Origin: Pseudomonadota bacterium
Lineage (GTDB): Bacteria > Pseudomonadota > Alphaproteobacteria > Rhizobiales > Devosiaceae
Length of the DNA stretch: 7,589 nucleotides
NCBI GenBank assembly: GCA_023390785.1
Contig: JAEWCE010000297.1
Span: 1 to 7,589, forward strand
Direction: 5' to 3'
The position numbers and the translations under genes were made by a program. Below, one piece after another: positions 1 through 6,373 of the stretch; positions within the stretch are counted from its first letter, which is position 1, and the number at the start of each line of letters is the position of its first letter. The notes under the pieces were generated by a model. That model saw nothing but the letters and a program-made list of their open reading frames with translations. It was not told where the DNA came from and made no database searches.

Positions 1-1
1 C

Positions 2-544
2 GTCAAGACCAAGGAGCGTGCACTGTCGGGCGGCGCGCCCCCAAAAGAGCCCACGCTGCCGTGGGCAGCCTTCCCGTCCAAGCCGTTCGAGACGATCCTC
101 AGCCTGGCGAAGGGCGGCTGGGGCTACTGGATCGTCGACACGGTCGACGCGACGGTCTGGTCCGATGGGGGCGTCGGCATCATCGGCGACGCAGCGCATG
201 CGATGCTCCCTTTTCAGGCGCAGGGCGCGGCGATGGGCATCGAGGATGCAGCGATCCTTGCACCACTGCTGATGACGGAGCCGGATGCCGCTTCGGCCTT
301 CCAGCGTTTTGGCGCGATGCGAAAGGAACGCGTCGAACGGGTGCGGAAGCCCTCGGATTTCAACGGCTTCGCCTACCATCTCGAGTGGCCGTTCACCGCC
401 GGACGCGACCTCGTGCTCAAGGCGCAGGGCGGTCGCGGCCACCTCAAACGTCTCGATTGGCTCTATGGCTTCGATGCCGCGCCCGAACCCGCCGTTCCGC
501 CCCCCGAGCGAAGCCCGAAAGCCGCAGAGGGCAGCAGGCCTTAG
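2..544 (+). CDS. FAD-dependent monooxygenase (group A flavoprotein hydroxylase), C-terminal part
   Basis: The reading frame is open from the left edge, so the start and the N-terminal GxGxxG FAD-binding fold lie outside; 180 residues are visible. The second FAD-binding signature of group A flavin monooxygenases (salicylate or 3-hydroxybenzoate hydroxylase-like) is clear: GIIGDAAHAMLPF followed by QGAAMGIEDAAILAPLL, at about nt 176-274. The GD pair contacts the ribityl/pyrophosphate part of FAD. The RKERVERVRKPSDFNGF stretch after it is the usual helical C-terminal segment. The protein ends in a proline- and charge-rich tail (after WLYGFDAAPEP) that looks unconserved. Such enzymes use NAD(P)H and O2 to hydroxylate aromatic or related substrates in the cytoplasm; the substrate cannot be read from this half. 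The MFS gene follows 56 bp downstream on the same strand, so co-transcription is possible. Family is secure, specificity unknown. Confidence 0.85.
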   Translation, partial: VKTKERALSGGAPPKEPTLPWAAFPSKPFETILSLAKGGWGYWIVDTVDATVWSDGGVGIIGDAAHAMLPFQAQGAAMGIEDAAILAPLLMTEPDAASAFQRFGAMRKERVERVRKPSDFNGFAYHLEWPFTAGRDLVLKAQGGRGHLKRLDWLYGFDAAPEPAVPPPERSPKAAEGSRP

Positions 545-600
545 CGCTTGCGCTGGCCCTCCCCGCTGTGTCAACTGCCCCCTCGCAACTCCGAGACTCC

Positions 601-1932
601 ATGGCCTCTGACCGCAAAGACTCGCCGCTCACCCTCGCCTGCATCCTCGTTACCATCCTCCTGGACATGGTGGGCTACGGCATCATCGTTCCGGTGCTGC
701 CAGAGCTGATCAAGGACCTGACCGGCGGCGGCGTAGCCGAGGCGGCGGTGTTCGGCGGCTGGCTGGTGTTCGTCTATGCCTCGATGCAGTTCCTGTTCTC
801 ACCGGTGCTGGGCAATCTCAGCGACCGTTTCGGGCGCCGGCCGGTGCTGCTCGGCTCGCTGCTGGGGCTGACGTTCGACTACACCATGATGGGGTTCGCC
901 CCCGTGGTCTGGTACCTGTTCATCGGCCGCTTCGTGTCCGGCGTTGCCGGCGCCGCCGTCGCCACGGCCACCGCCTACATGGCCGACATCACCCATCCCG
1001 CCAAGCGCACGCAGCGCTTCGGGCTGATCGGCGCCGCCTTCGGGCTCGGGTTCATCATCGGGCCGGTGATCGGCGGCGAATTGGGCGAATTCGGCCCCAA
1101 AGTGCCATTTTATGCCGCGGCAGTGCTCGCTTTCGCCAACTTCCTCTTCGGCCTGTTCGTGCTGCCGGAATCGCTCGACCACAAGCATCGCCGGCCGTTC
1201 AGCATCCGCCGCGCCAACCCGTTCGGCGCGCTGCTGTCGCTCAGGAAATTCCCCGTCGTGCTGTGGCTGATGCTGGCGCTCTTCATGTTCACCACGGCGG
1301 CGCAGGCGTTTCCTTCGGTCTACAACTACTTCACCATCGAGGTGTTCAACTTCTCGTCCTCGCAGATCGGCCGCACGCTGGGGCTGTTCGGCATCGTGTT
1401 TGCGCTGTTCCAGGCCTTCGGCGTGGGACCGCTGGTCAAGCGGTTCACCGAGACGCCGGTGGTGGTCGTCGGCATGCTGGCGGCAGTGGTCGCCTTCACC
1501 GGTATCGCCTTCATCAAGCACGAGGTGTGGGTCTACGTGTACATCGTCGTGGGTGCCGTCAGCGGACTGGCCGCGCCGGCGATCAATGGCGTGCTGTCAC
1601 GGCAGGTGCCCGACAACGCACAGGGCGAGTTGCAGGGCGCGGTCAACGCTGCCAACTCGCTGGCGACGATCATCGGACCGCTCGCAGCGACCCAGATCTT
1701 TGCATACTTCACCTACGGCGAAGGCTCGCCCGGCTATTTCCCGGGAGCGCCGTTCATCGGCGCGGCCATTCTCACCGCCGGCGCGGTGGTGTTGTTTACG
1801 TTCATCGCGCTCCGCTTCGACCTCGGCCACAAGCCGAGCGTCGCCGCGCATCCGCGGACCCCGGAAATGGCGCCGCCGGGCCAGATGCACATTCCCCGCG
1901 ATGCGCCCGAGGACGTACAGCCGCCGCTCTAG
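601..1932 (+). CDS. TCR/Tet-type MFS transporter (multidrug or tetracycline-like drug:H+ antiporter)
   Basis: A 443-residue inner-membrane exporter with about 12 hydrophobic segments. It carries the marks of the 12-TM DHA1 family: Asp22 in TM1 (LLDMVGYGIIVPVLP), motif A at residues 71-84 (GNLSDRFGRRPVLL, with Asp75), motif B Arg110 (GRFVSGVAGA), and motif C in TM5 at 141-159 (GAAFGLGFIIGPVIGG). Motif A and the FDYTMMGFAPVVWYLFIGR stretch resemble TetA proteins closely. The C-terminus is a hydrophilic, proline-rich tail of about 40 residues. The frame stays open to nt 61, but upstream residues are Arg-rich and unlike a transporter, so ATG 601 is preferred although its Shine-Dalgarno is weak (GAG at 593-595). 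No TetR-type repressor is adjacent, and TetA-like chromosomal relatives often have other or unknown substrates, so tetracycline resistance should not be assumed. Its stop codon overlaps that of usg on the other strand. Confidence 0.9.
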   Translation: MASDRKDSPLTLACILVTILLDMVGYGIIVPVLPELIKDLTGGGVAEAAVFGGWLVFVYASMQFLFSPVLGNLSDRFGRRPVLLGSLLGLTFDYTMMGFAPVVWYLFIGRFVSGVAGAAVATATAYMADITHPAKRTQRFGLIGAAFGLGFIIGPVIGGELGEFGPKVPFYAAAVLAFANFLFGLFVLPESLDHKHRRPFSIRRANPFGALLSLRKFPVVLWLMLALFMFTTAAQAFPSVYNYFTIEVFNFSSSQIGRTLGLFGIVFALFQAFGVGPLVKRFTETPVVVVGMLAAVVAFTGIAFIKHEVWVYVYIVVGAVSGLAAPAINGVLSRQVPDNAQGELQGAVNAANSLATIIGPLAATQIFAYFTYGEGSPGYFPGAPFIGAAILTAGAVVLFTFIALRFDLGHKPSVAAHPRTPEMAPPGQMHIPRDAPEDVQPPL

Positions 1933-2186
1933 TGGACCAGGCGGCGCAGCTCCCTGATGTCGGCTGGCCTGATCAGCCGCGCATGCGCGACGGTCACCGA
2001 AAAGATCGGGCCCTCGATCTCCTCTTCCCAGAAGGCGAGGAACCTGCCGAGCACCGGGAAATCCGGGAACGTGTCGTACTTCTGCCAGACGAATTCCTGC
2101 AGCACCTCCAGGTGGTCGGGGACGCGATAGACAATTTGTGCAGTCGTCAGTCCAAAGCCTTCAGCCGTGGTCGTCGAAACCGTCAT
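1929..2186 (-). CDS. usg: Usg family protein
   Basis: An 85-residue cytoplasmic protein without signal peptide or membrane segment. The core matches the alphaproteobacterial Usg family: GFGLTTAQIVYRVPDH, LQEFVWQKYDTFPDFP, RFLAFWEEEIEGPIFSV and VAHARLIRPADIRE. Usg was named for the gene upstream of trpFBA in Caulobacter; its molecular function is unknown. The frame extends to an ATG at 2213, but the ATG at 2186 has an excellent Shine-Dalgarno (GGAGG, 5 nt spacing), so nine codons are trimmed. No trp gene is visible here: downstream it meets the MFS gene tail-to-tail, and upstream is gnd on the same strand, 130 bp away. It may be read from its own promoter in that gap or through from gnd; the sequence does not decide. 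Family assignment is from recalled sequence resemblance and is fairly firm. Confidence 0.85.
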   Translation of the reverse strand: MTVSTTTAEGFGLTTAQIVYRVPDHLEVLQEFVWQKYDTFPDFPVLGRFLAFWEEEIEGPIFSVTVAHARLIRPADIRELRRLVH

Positions 2187-2316
2187 GTTCACCTCCGTCA
2201 CGCACGAGTTCACACGACTCGAACGCTTGAAGGCAAGCCTCGGCTCACAAAATTAAGACATGATTTCAGGCTCTTAGCAGCAGATGCAGCGAATTGCTAA
2301 CAGCCCCCCGGCGCTC
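2187..2316 (-). other. gnd-usg intergenic gap with two weak inverted repeats
   Basis: A 130-bp gap between two genes on the same strand, and the most AT-containing part of the area. It holds the inverted repeat TTAGCA (2274-2279) / TGCTAA (2295-2300) with a 15-nt loop, 17 bp past the gnd stop. There is no T-run directly after it on the minus strand, so it is at best a weak or Rho-assisted 3' end for gnd. A second repeat, CGAGT (2205-2209) / ACTCG (2217-2221), could form a small hairpin in the usg leader just before its Shine-Dalgarno. I see no convincing -35/-10 pair, no tRNA and no small ORF. Confidence 0.3.
2190..2196 (-). promoter_or_regulatory. Shine-Dalgarno of usg
   Basis: On the minus strand this reads GGAGGTG, a near-perfect complement to the 16S 3' end, with GGAGG 5 nt before ATG 2186. 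It decides the start in favour of 2186 over the in-frame ATG at 2213. Confidence 0.8.
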
Positions 2317-3735
2317 CTACTTGCCGATCGTGCTCGGCCAGGTGCCGTGCTGCTCGCCGGGGCGGTCGGTCAGCTCGAAGCCATGGGCGCCGAAGAAATC
2401 GCGCTGCCCCTGGGTCAGGTTGGCAGTGCCCAGCGCCTGCCGGTAGCTGTCGAAATAAGCGAGCGAGGCGGACAGGCAGATCATCGGGAACTCGCCGAGG
2501 GCCGCTTCGGCCACCACCTTGCGCAGCGATTTGTGCGCATCCTTCATGATGGCGACGAAGTCGGGAACCATCAGCAGGTTCTGCGCCCCGCCCTTGGCGT
2601 AGGCGGCCGACATCTGATCGAGGAAGCGCGAGCGGATGATGCAGCCATTGCGCCAGATCTTGGCAATAGTGGCCAGCGGCAGGTTCCAGCCGTTCTCCTC
2701 CGACGCCTTGGCGAGCACAGCGAAGCCCTGGGCATACGAGACGATCTTGCCCGCCAGCAGCGCCTTTTCGAGTTCGGCCAGCGGCACGTCGGCCTTGCCC
2801 GCGCTGCGCTTGCCATAGACCTTCTCGGCGGCAACGCGTTCGTCCTTGCGCGAGCTGATCGAGCGGGCCGCCACGGCGCCTTCGATGGCCGTCGCCGGGA
2901 CGCCGAGCTGCTGGCCGGCGATGGCGGACCACACCCCGGTGCCCTTCTGGCCGGCCTTGTCGAGGATCAATTCGACCAGCGGCTTGCCGGTCTTGGGTTC
3001 GATCGCCTCGAGCACGTAGCCGGTGATTTCGATGAGGTAGGAGTTGAGCGGCCCCTTGTTCCAGTCCTTGAACACGTCGGAGGCGGCCTTGGGCGCCATG
3101 CCCAGCCCGTCGCGCATCACCCCGTAAACCTCGGCGATCATCTGCATGTCGCCGTATTCGATGCCGTTGTGGATGGTCTTGACGAAGTGCCCGGCGCCGC
3201 CTTCCCCAAGATAGGCGCAGCAGGGCTCGCCGTTGAACTTGGCCGAGATCGCCTCGAGGATCGGCTGCGCGTTCTTCCACTGCGCCTCCGCGCCGCCCAC
3301 CATGATGGAGGGGCCGTGGCGCGCGCCTTCCTCGCCCCCGGACACGCCGATTCCGAGATAGCCGATGCCCTTGGCCTGCAGATAGGCGAACCGGCGCGCC
3401 GTGTCGGTGTAGAGCGAGTTGCCGCATTCGAGGATCGCGTCGCCCGGCTCGAGCATGGGCAGCAATTGCTCGATCATCTCGTCGACCGGCTTGCCGGCCT
3501 TGACCATGATGATGATGGACCGCGGCCGCTTCACCGACTGGATGAAGGCCTTGATGTCGGCCTCGGGGACGCACCTTCCGTCCAGCCCCTGCTCCTTGGC
3601 CACTGCCATGAAGTCGTCGATCTTGCTGGCGGTACGGTTGTGAACCGCGATGGTATAGCCTTTTTCGGCAATGTTCAGCGCCAGGTTGGAGCCCATCACG
3701 GCAAGACCAATGAGGCCGATATCGGCAGACGGCAT
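2317..3735 (-). CDS. gnd: 6-phosphogluconate dehydrogenase, decarboxylating (NADP+-type, long form)
   Basis: A 472-residue cytoplasmic enzyme of the oxidative pentose phosphate pathway: 6-phosphogluconate + NADP+ gives ribulose-5-phosphate + CO2 + NADPH. Its length matches the dimeric long form (E. coli Gnd is 468), not the short ~300-residue NAD type. The N-terminal Rossmann motif GLIGLAVMGSNLALNIAEKG (residues 7-26) is followed by HNRT (32-35), where the Arg typically recognises the NADP 2'-phosphate. The signature VSGGEEGARHGPSIM is at 131-145. The catalytic region GHFVKTIHNGIEYGDMQ (182-198) includes Lys186, Asn190 and Glu193. The all-helical C-terminal domain ends in FFGAHGFELTDRPGEQHGTW, the tail that reaches into the partner subunit. 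The frame extends seven codons further, but ATG 3735 has a strong Shine-Dalgarno and begins directly with the fold. It is divergent from the SDR-gluconokinase pair, the previous steps in gluconate use. Confidence 0.97.
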   Translation of the reverse strand: MPSADIGLIGLAVMGSNLALNIAEKGYTIAVHNRTASKIDDFMAVAKEQGLDGRCVPEADIKAFIQSVKRPRSIIIMVKAGKPVDEMIEQLLPMLEPGDAILECGNSLYTDTARRFAYLQAKGIGYLGIGVSGGEEGARHGPSIMVGGAEAQWKNAQPILEAISAKFNGEPCCAYLGEGGAGHFVKTIHNGIEYGDMQMIAEVYGVMRDGLGMAPKAASDVFKDWNKGPLNSYLIEITGYVLEAIEPKTGKPLVELILDKAGQKGTGVWSAIAGQQLGVPATAIEGAVAARSISSRKDERVAAEKVYGKRSAGKADVPLAELEKALLAGKIVSYAQGFAVLAKASEENGWNLPLATIAKIWRNGCIIRSRFLDQMSAAYAKGGAQNLLMVPDFVAIMKDAHKSLRKVVAEAALGEFPMICLSASLAYFDSYRQALGTANLTQGQRDFFGAHGFELTDRPGEQHGTWPSTIGK

Positions 3736-3903
3736 GAAAGCTCCTCCAAGGCGCAAGATGTTCTATTCTGCGAACTTTCTGGCACGCGACACCGGCATTT
3801 GCCAGCCTAAAAGCGGCCCGGAATCCAAGGGGGCGAGCGCTGTCGGCCCTTAACAGGCGGTCCCGGCTGCGCTACTGCCGGCGCACCGGATCGGAGGCCT
3901 GAA
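3736..3903. promoter_or_regulatory. Divergent gnd / SDR-gntK intergenic region, probable shared control region
   Basis: These 168 bp separate divergent gnd and the SDR-gntK pair, so promoters for both should lie here. No consensus sigma-70 pair stands out. Three short dyads could be operator half-sites: GTTC (3760-3763) / GAAC (3772-3775); GGCA TT TGCC (3794-3803); and CTGT (3840-3843) / ACAG (3853-3856), which extends with one bulge into CGC/GCG. None matches the E. coli GntR operator. The SDR Shine-Dalgarno GGAGG (3893-3897) closes the region 6 nt before ATG 3904. The location is firm; the operator idea is inference. Confidence 0.4.
3741..3747 (-). promoter_or_regulatory. Shine-Dalgarno of gnd
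   Basis: The minus strand reads GGAGGAG here, with CTTTC before ATG 3735. It selects this start over the in-frame ATG at 3756, which lies upstream of the site. Confidence 0.8.
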
Positions 3904-4674
3904 ATGGATAGCCTGTCGCAGTTCAGTCTTGCCGGAAAGCGCGCCCTGATCACCGGGTCGAGCCGCGGCATCGGCTTTGCCATCGCGGCGGCTCTTGCCG
4001 GCGCCGGCGCCGACATCATCCTCAATTCGCGTGACCCTGAAACCCTCGGCAAAGCCACCGCCGATCTCGCCGATTCCGGCGCGCGGGCCCGCGCCGTCGC
4101 CTTCGACGTCACGAACTCTGAGAGCGTCAACGACGCGGTGGAGTTCGTCGAACGCGACATCGGGCCGATCGACATCCTGGTCAACAATGCCGGGATGCAG
4201 TTTCGCGCCCCGCTGGAAGAGTTCCCCGAGGACAAGTTCGAGCGGATCATGTCGGCCAACGTGACCTCGGTGTACCTGGTCGGCCAGGCCGTGGCGAAAC
4301 GCATGATCCCGCGCGGCGCTGGCAAGATCGTCAACATCTGCTCGCTGATGAGCGCCGTGGCGCGGCCGTCGATCGCGCCCTACGCAGCCAGCAAGGCTGC
4401 CGTCGCCAATCTCACCCGGGCCATGGCGACCGAATGGGCGCGGCACGGCCTCAACGTCAACGGCATCGCGCCGGGCTATTTCAAGACCGAGCTCAACGAG
4501 GCGCTGGTCAAGGACCCGGAGTTCAGCGCCTGGATCGGCCGCCGCACGCCGATGGGTCGCTGGGGTGAGGTGGCGGAGTTGGGCGGCGCGGCGATCTTTT
4601 TGAGCTCGGACGCGGCGAGCTTCGTCAACGGCCACATCCTTTACGTCGACGGGGCTTTCATGGCGACCGTGTAA
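3904..4674 (+). CDS. SDR family oxidoreductase, probable gluconate 5-dehydrogenase (5-ketogluconate reductase)
   Basis: A 256-residue classical short-chain dehydrogenase with all hallmarks: cofactor motif TGSSRGIG (17-24), NNAG (94-97), catalytic Asn119, Ser147, Tyr160 and Lys164 (YAASK), and PG at 190-191. Arg43 after beta-2 (LNSRDPETL) suggests NADP(H) preference. The opening FSLAGKRALITGSSRGIG, the loop VNNAGMQFRAPLEEFP and the ending LYVDGAFMATV are typical of the IdnO/Gno group. That group reversibly reduces 5-keto-D-gluconate to D-gluconate in the cytoplasm. Specificity within SDRs is hard to read from sequence; here the call rests on resemblance plus context, since gluconokinase follows and gnd diverges. 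A fatty-acid or other sugar-acid reductase is the main alternative. ATG 3904 has GGAGG 6 nt upstream. It likely forms an operon with gntK. Confidence 0.82.
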   Translation: MDSLSQFSLAGKRALITGSSRGIGFAIAAALAGAGADIILNSRDPETLGKATADLADSGARARAVAFDVTNSESVNDAVEFVERDIGPIDILVNNAGMQFRAPLEEFPEDKFERIMSANVTSVYLVGQAVAKRMIPRGAGKIVNICSLMSAVARPSIAPYAASKAAVANLTRAMATEWARHGLNVNGIAPGYFKTELNEALVKDPEFSAWIGRRTPMGRWGEVAELGGAAIFLSSDAASFVNGHILYVDGAFMATV

Positions 4675-4739
4675 GCCCGGCGGGTGCCCTTTCCTCGCCA
4701 CGCGCCATCCGCTAAGGCTGAAAGCGCAATCATCGGCTT

Positions 4740-4743
4740 GGAG
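4740..4743 (+). promoter_or_regulatory. Possible Shine-Dalgarno of gntK (supports TTG start)
   Basis: GGAG lies 9 nt before TTG 4753 in the 78-bp gap after the SDR gene. It is the best ribosome-binding sequence in front of any plausible gntK start; the competing GTG at 4684 has only a weak G-rich leader overlapping the end of the SDR gene. Confidence 0.45.
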
Positions 4744-4752
4744 CCCTATCCC

Positions 4753-5292
4753 TTGACCCTACGTCCGGCCCGCATCCTCATCGCCATGGGCGTGTCGTCC
4801 AGCGGCAAGACCGTGACCGGCAAGGCGATCGGCCGGCGCCTGCACGCGCCCTTCCTCGATGCGGACGACTACCACTCCGACGCCAACAAGCAGAAAATGC
4901 ATGCCGGCATCCCGCTCAACGACGACGATCGCTGGCCGTGGCTGACCGCTTTTGCGCAGGCGCTGCACGAGGCGGCCGAACGCAAGGGCGTCGCCGTGGG
5001 CGCCTGCTCGGCACTCAAGCGCAGTTATCGCGACTGTCTCATCAAGGCGGCCGGCGAGCCGATCCTGTTCGTCTATCTGGAGGGCAGCCGCAAGCTGATC
5101 GAGGAGCGGGCCTCGGCCCGCCACCACGAGTTCATGCCGTCATCACTGGTCGGCAGCCAGTTCGACACGCTGGAGGTTCCCGGCCCGGACGAGAACGCCA
5201 TCAGCGAACCGGTCACCCTGCCCGTCGAAACCATCGCAGAGCGCGTCGTAAAGGCGGTTCCGCATCTGAAGAGCTTTCGGCGGAAGCAGTAG
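4753..5292 (+). CDS. gntK: Gluconokinase
   Basis: Phosphorylates D-gluconate with ATP to 6-phosphogluconate, the substrate of Gnd. From the chosen start it has 179 residues, close to E. coli GntK (175). Domain marks: P-loop GVSSSGKT (13-20), the acidic substrate region DADDYH (36-41) with N45, K48 and M49, PLNDDDRWPWL (54-64), CSALKRSYRD (85-94), and the late FDTLEVPGPDE motif. The P-loop has Ser where GntK usually reads GVSGSGKS, a mild change that keeps Gly-Lys-Thr. The only in-frame ATG (4786) falls just before the P-loop and would cut off strand beta-1. TTG 4753 has GGAG 9 nt upstream and gives a normal length. GTG 4684 would add 23 residues of unconserved sequence but sit only 9 bp after the SDR stop. 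The 3' end overlaps the convergent DUF89 gene by 80 bp. Function is secure; the start is moderately sure. Confidence 0.92.
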   Translation: MTLRPARILIAMGVSSSGKTVTGKAIGRRLHAPFLDADDYHSDANKQKMHAGIPLNDDDRWPWLTAFAQALHEAAERKGVAVGACSALKRSYRDCLIKAAGEPILFVYLEGSRKLIEERASARHHEFMPSSLVGSQFDTLEVPGPDENAISEPVTLPVETIAERVVKAVPHLKSFRRKQ

Positions 5293-6361
5293 CGGCGCGC
5301 ACCGGCACCTGCTGTACGGCGACGATCGAGCCGTCCATCGGGAAATCCGTCCTCGACAACCGGCTCGGCCAGTCGGTCATGCCGGCGAGGCAATAGGATT
5401 TGATCGAACGCAGCGACAGCAACGGCGCGGTCGGCAGTACAGGCAGTGCCTGGAACGGCGTTTCCACCGGCACCGTCGCGTCGCCGATGGCGCGGCGGAA
5501 ATTCAGGTCGCCCTTGAGCACGTTGAGGACGTCCGGCCCCTCCCCCAGTTCCTCGACCGGCAGCCGGTCGAAAAACTTCGGCGACGACCAGAAGGCGTGC
5601 GCGGCAAAGCGGATGCTGCCGCGCTGCACCGCCGCCTGCAGGCGCTTGCCGAAGCCGTCCTTCCCCAGCCGGTCGAACAGGATGGTCACGTCGTCGGTGG
5701 TCGTATCCGAGACGAACATCGGCAATTGCTTGACGTGTACCACCACCTCGATACCGACCTCGGCCGCCACGAGGCCAAGGACCAGATCGGCCACGAACTC
5801 GCCGCCGAAATTGTCGGCAATGAGGTTCAGCCGCCGGATCGAGCCGGCATCGACCTCCAGCGCCTCGCGGCCGAGCGCGTAGCGGCCGGTCGGCGAGCCG
5901 ATCTGCGACAGATCGTGTGCATTGGCGTCGAGCGCCATCGCCAGTCCCTCGGCCAGCGTCGAGACGCGTCCGAGCGCCTCGTCGGCCCATTTGAGGTGGC
6001 GGTCGAGGTCGCGGTGCTTGGTGGCGCGGAACGGATCGGCCCGGGTCTCGGCGAAGCGGACCGCCTCGAGGATGCGAAAATACATCCAGAACTCGAAATC
6101 GAAGAACGGCGCCTCGCCGATGCGCCGGCCGTTGACGCGCGCCGGAAACTCTTCCCAGCCGGCGAACGGCCAGTTGCCAAGGTCCACCACCATCGGCGCG
6201 CCGGCGGCAATGGCCCGCGAGACGGCCTCGAGCCGCGCAACGGTCTCGGCATCGAAGCCGGTCTCGGCGTTGCGCACGATCATCGGAATGCGTTTGGCCA
6301 TCGTCTCGGCGACGAAGCGGCGATAGCGCTCCATGGGATCGACGGAACGGGGCCTAGCCAA
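5213..6361 (-). CDS. DUF89 / ARMT1-like damage-control phosphatase family protein
   Basis: A 382-residue soluble protein matching the DUF89 fold of the ARMT1-like branch (human C6orf211, yeast YMR027W). Characterised relatives are metal-dependent phosphatases, with fructose-1-phosphate and similar sugar phosphates among their substrates. Visible motifs: FFDFEFWMYFRIL in the helical N-terminal domain (86-98), the metal-site Asp-Asn in LIADNFGGEFVADLVL (180-195, Asp183/Asn184), HVKQLPMFVSDTTTDDV (209-225, Lys211, Asp219), VLKGDLNFRRAIGD (281-294), and APLLSLRSIKS (312-322). All expected active-site residues are present. The last 28 or so residues (AATASAESSSDAEPP onward) are an unconserved-looking extension that overlaps gntK on the opposite strand. 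The start is TTG 6361, 12 nt after the ogt stop and preceded by GGTGA; ATG 6334, nine codons in, is the alternative but lacks a Shine-Dalgarno. It is probably co-transcribed with ogt. The substrate here is unknown. Confidence 0.85.
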   Translation of the reverse strand: MARPRSVDPMERYRRFVAETMAKRIPMIVRNAETGFDAETVARLEAVSRAIAAGAPMVVDLGNWPFAGWEEFPARVNGRRIGEAPFFDFEFWMYFRILEAVRFAETRADPFRATKHRDLDRHLKWADEALGRVSTLAEGLAMALDANAHDLSQIGSPTGRYALGREALEVDAGSIRRLNLIADNFGGEFVADLVLGLVAAEVGIEVVVHVKQLPMFVSDTTTDDVTILFDRLGKDGFGKRLQAAVQRGSIRFAAHAFWSSPKFFDRLPVEELGEGPDVLNVLKGDLNFRRAIGDATVPVETPFQALPVLPTAPLLSLRSIKSYCLAGMTDWPSRLSRTDFPMDGSIVAVQQVPVRAATASAESSSDAEPPLRRALRWFRRAG

Positions 6362-6373
6362 GCAGGGTCACCA

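Noticed and set aside
61..600. A 180-codon N-terminal extension of the MFS transporter in the same open frame
   Set aside because: The upstream residues are Arg/Ala-rich and lie over the well-supported monooxygenase frame; transporter similarity begins only after ATG 601.
799..1521. 240-codon minus-strand frame opposite the MFS gene
   Set aside because: Extremely Glu/His/Arg/Gln-rich translation, the usual mirror of hydrophobic membrane codons, and not a gene.
601..1932. Acquired tetracycline resistance gene
   Set aside because: There is no tetR, transposon, IS end or composition shift around it; chromosomal TetA-like exporters are common and of varied substrate.
2274..2300. Rho-independent terminator for gnd
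   Set aside because: The stem is only 6 bp, AT-rich, with a 15-nt loop, and no T-run follows on the minus strand; kept only as a weak inverted repeat.
2284..3810. 508-codon open frame on the plus strand
   Set aside because: It lies entirely antisense to gnd, which has all family motifs. Its His/Asp/Arg/Gly-rich translation is typical of a GC-bias shadow frame.
3850..4701. 283-codon minus-strand frame opposite the SDR gene
   Set aside because: The sense-strand SDR motifs are complete; the antisense translation has low-complexity His/Arg/Asp/Gly content and no Shine-Dalgarno of note.
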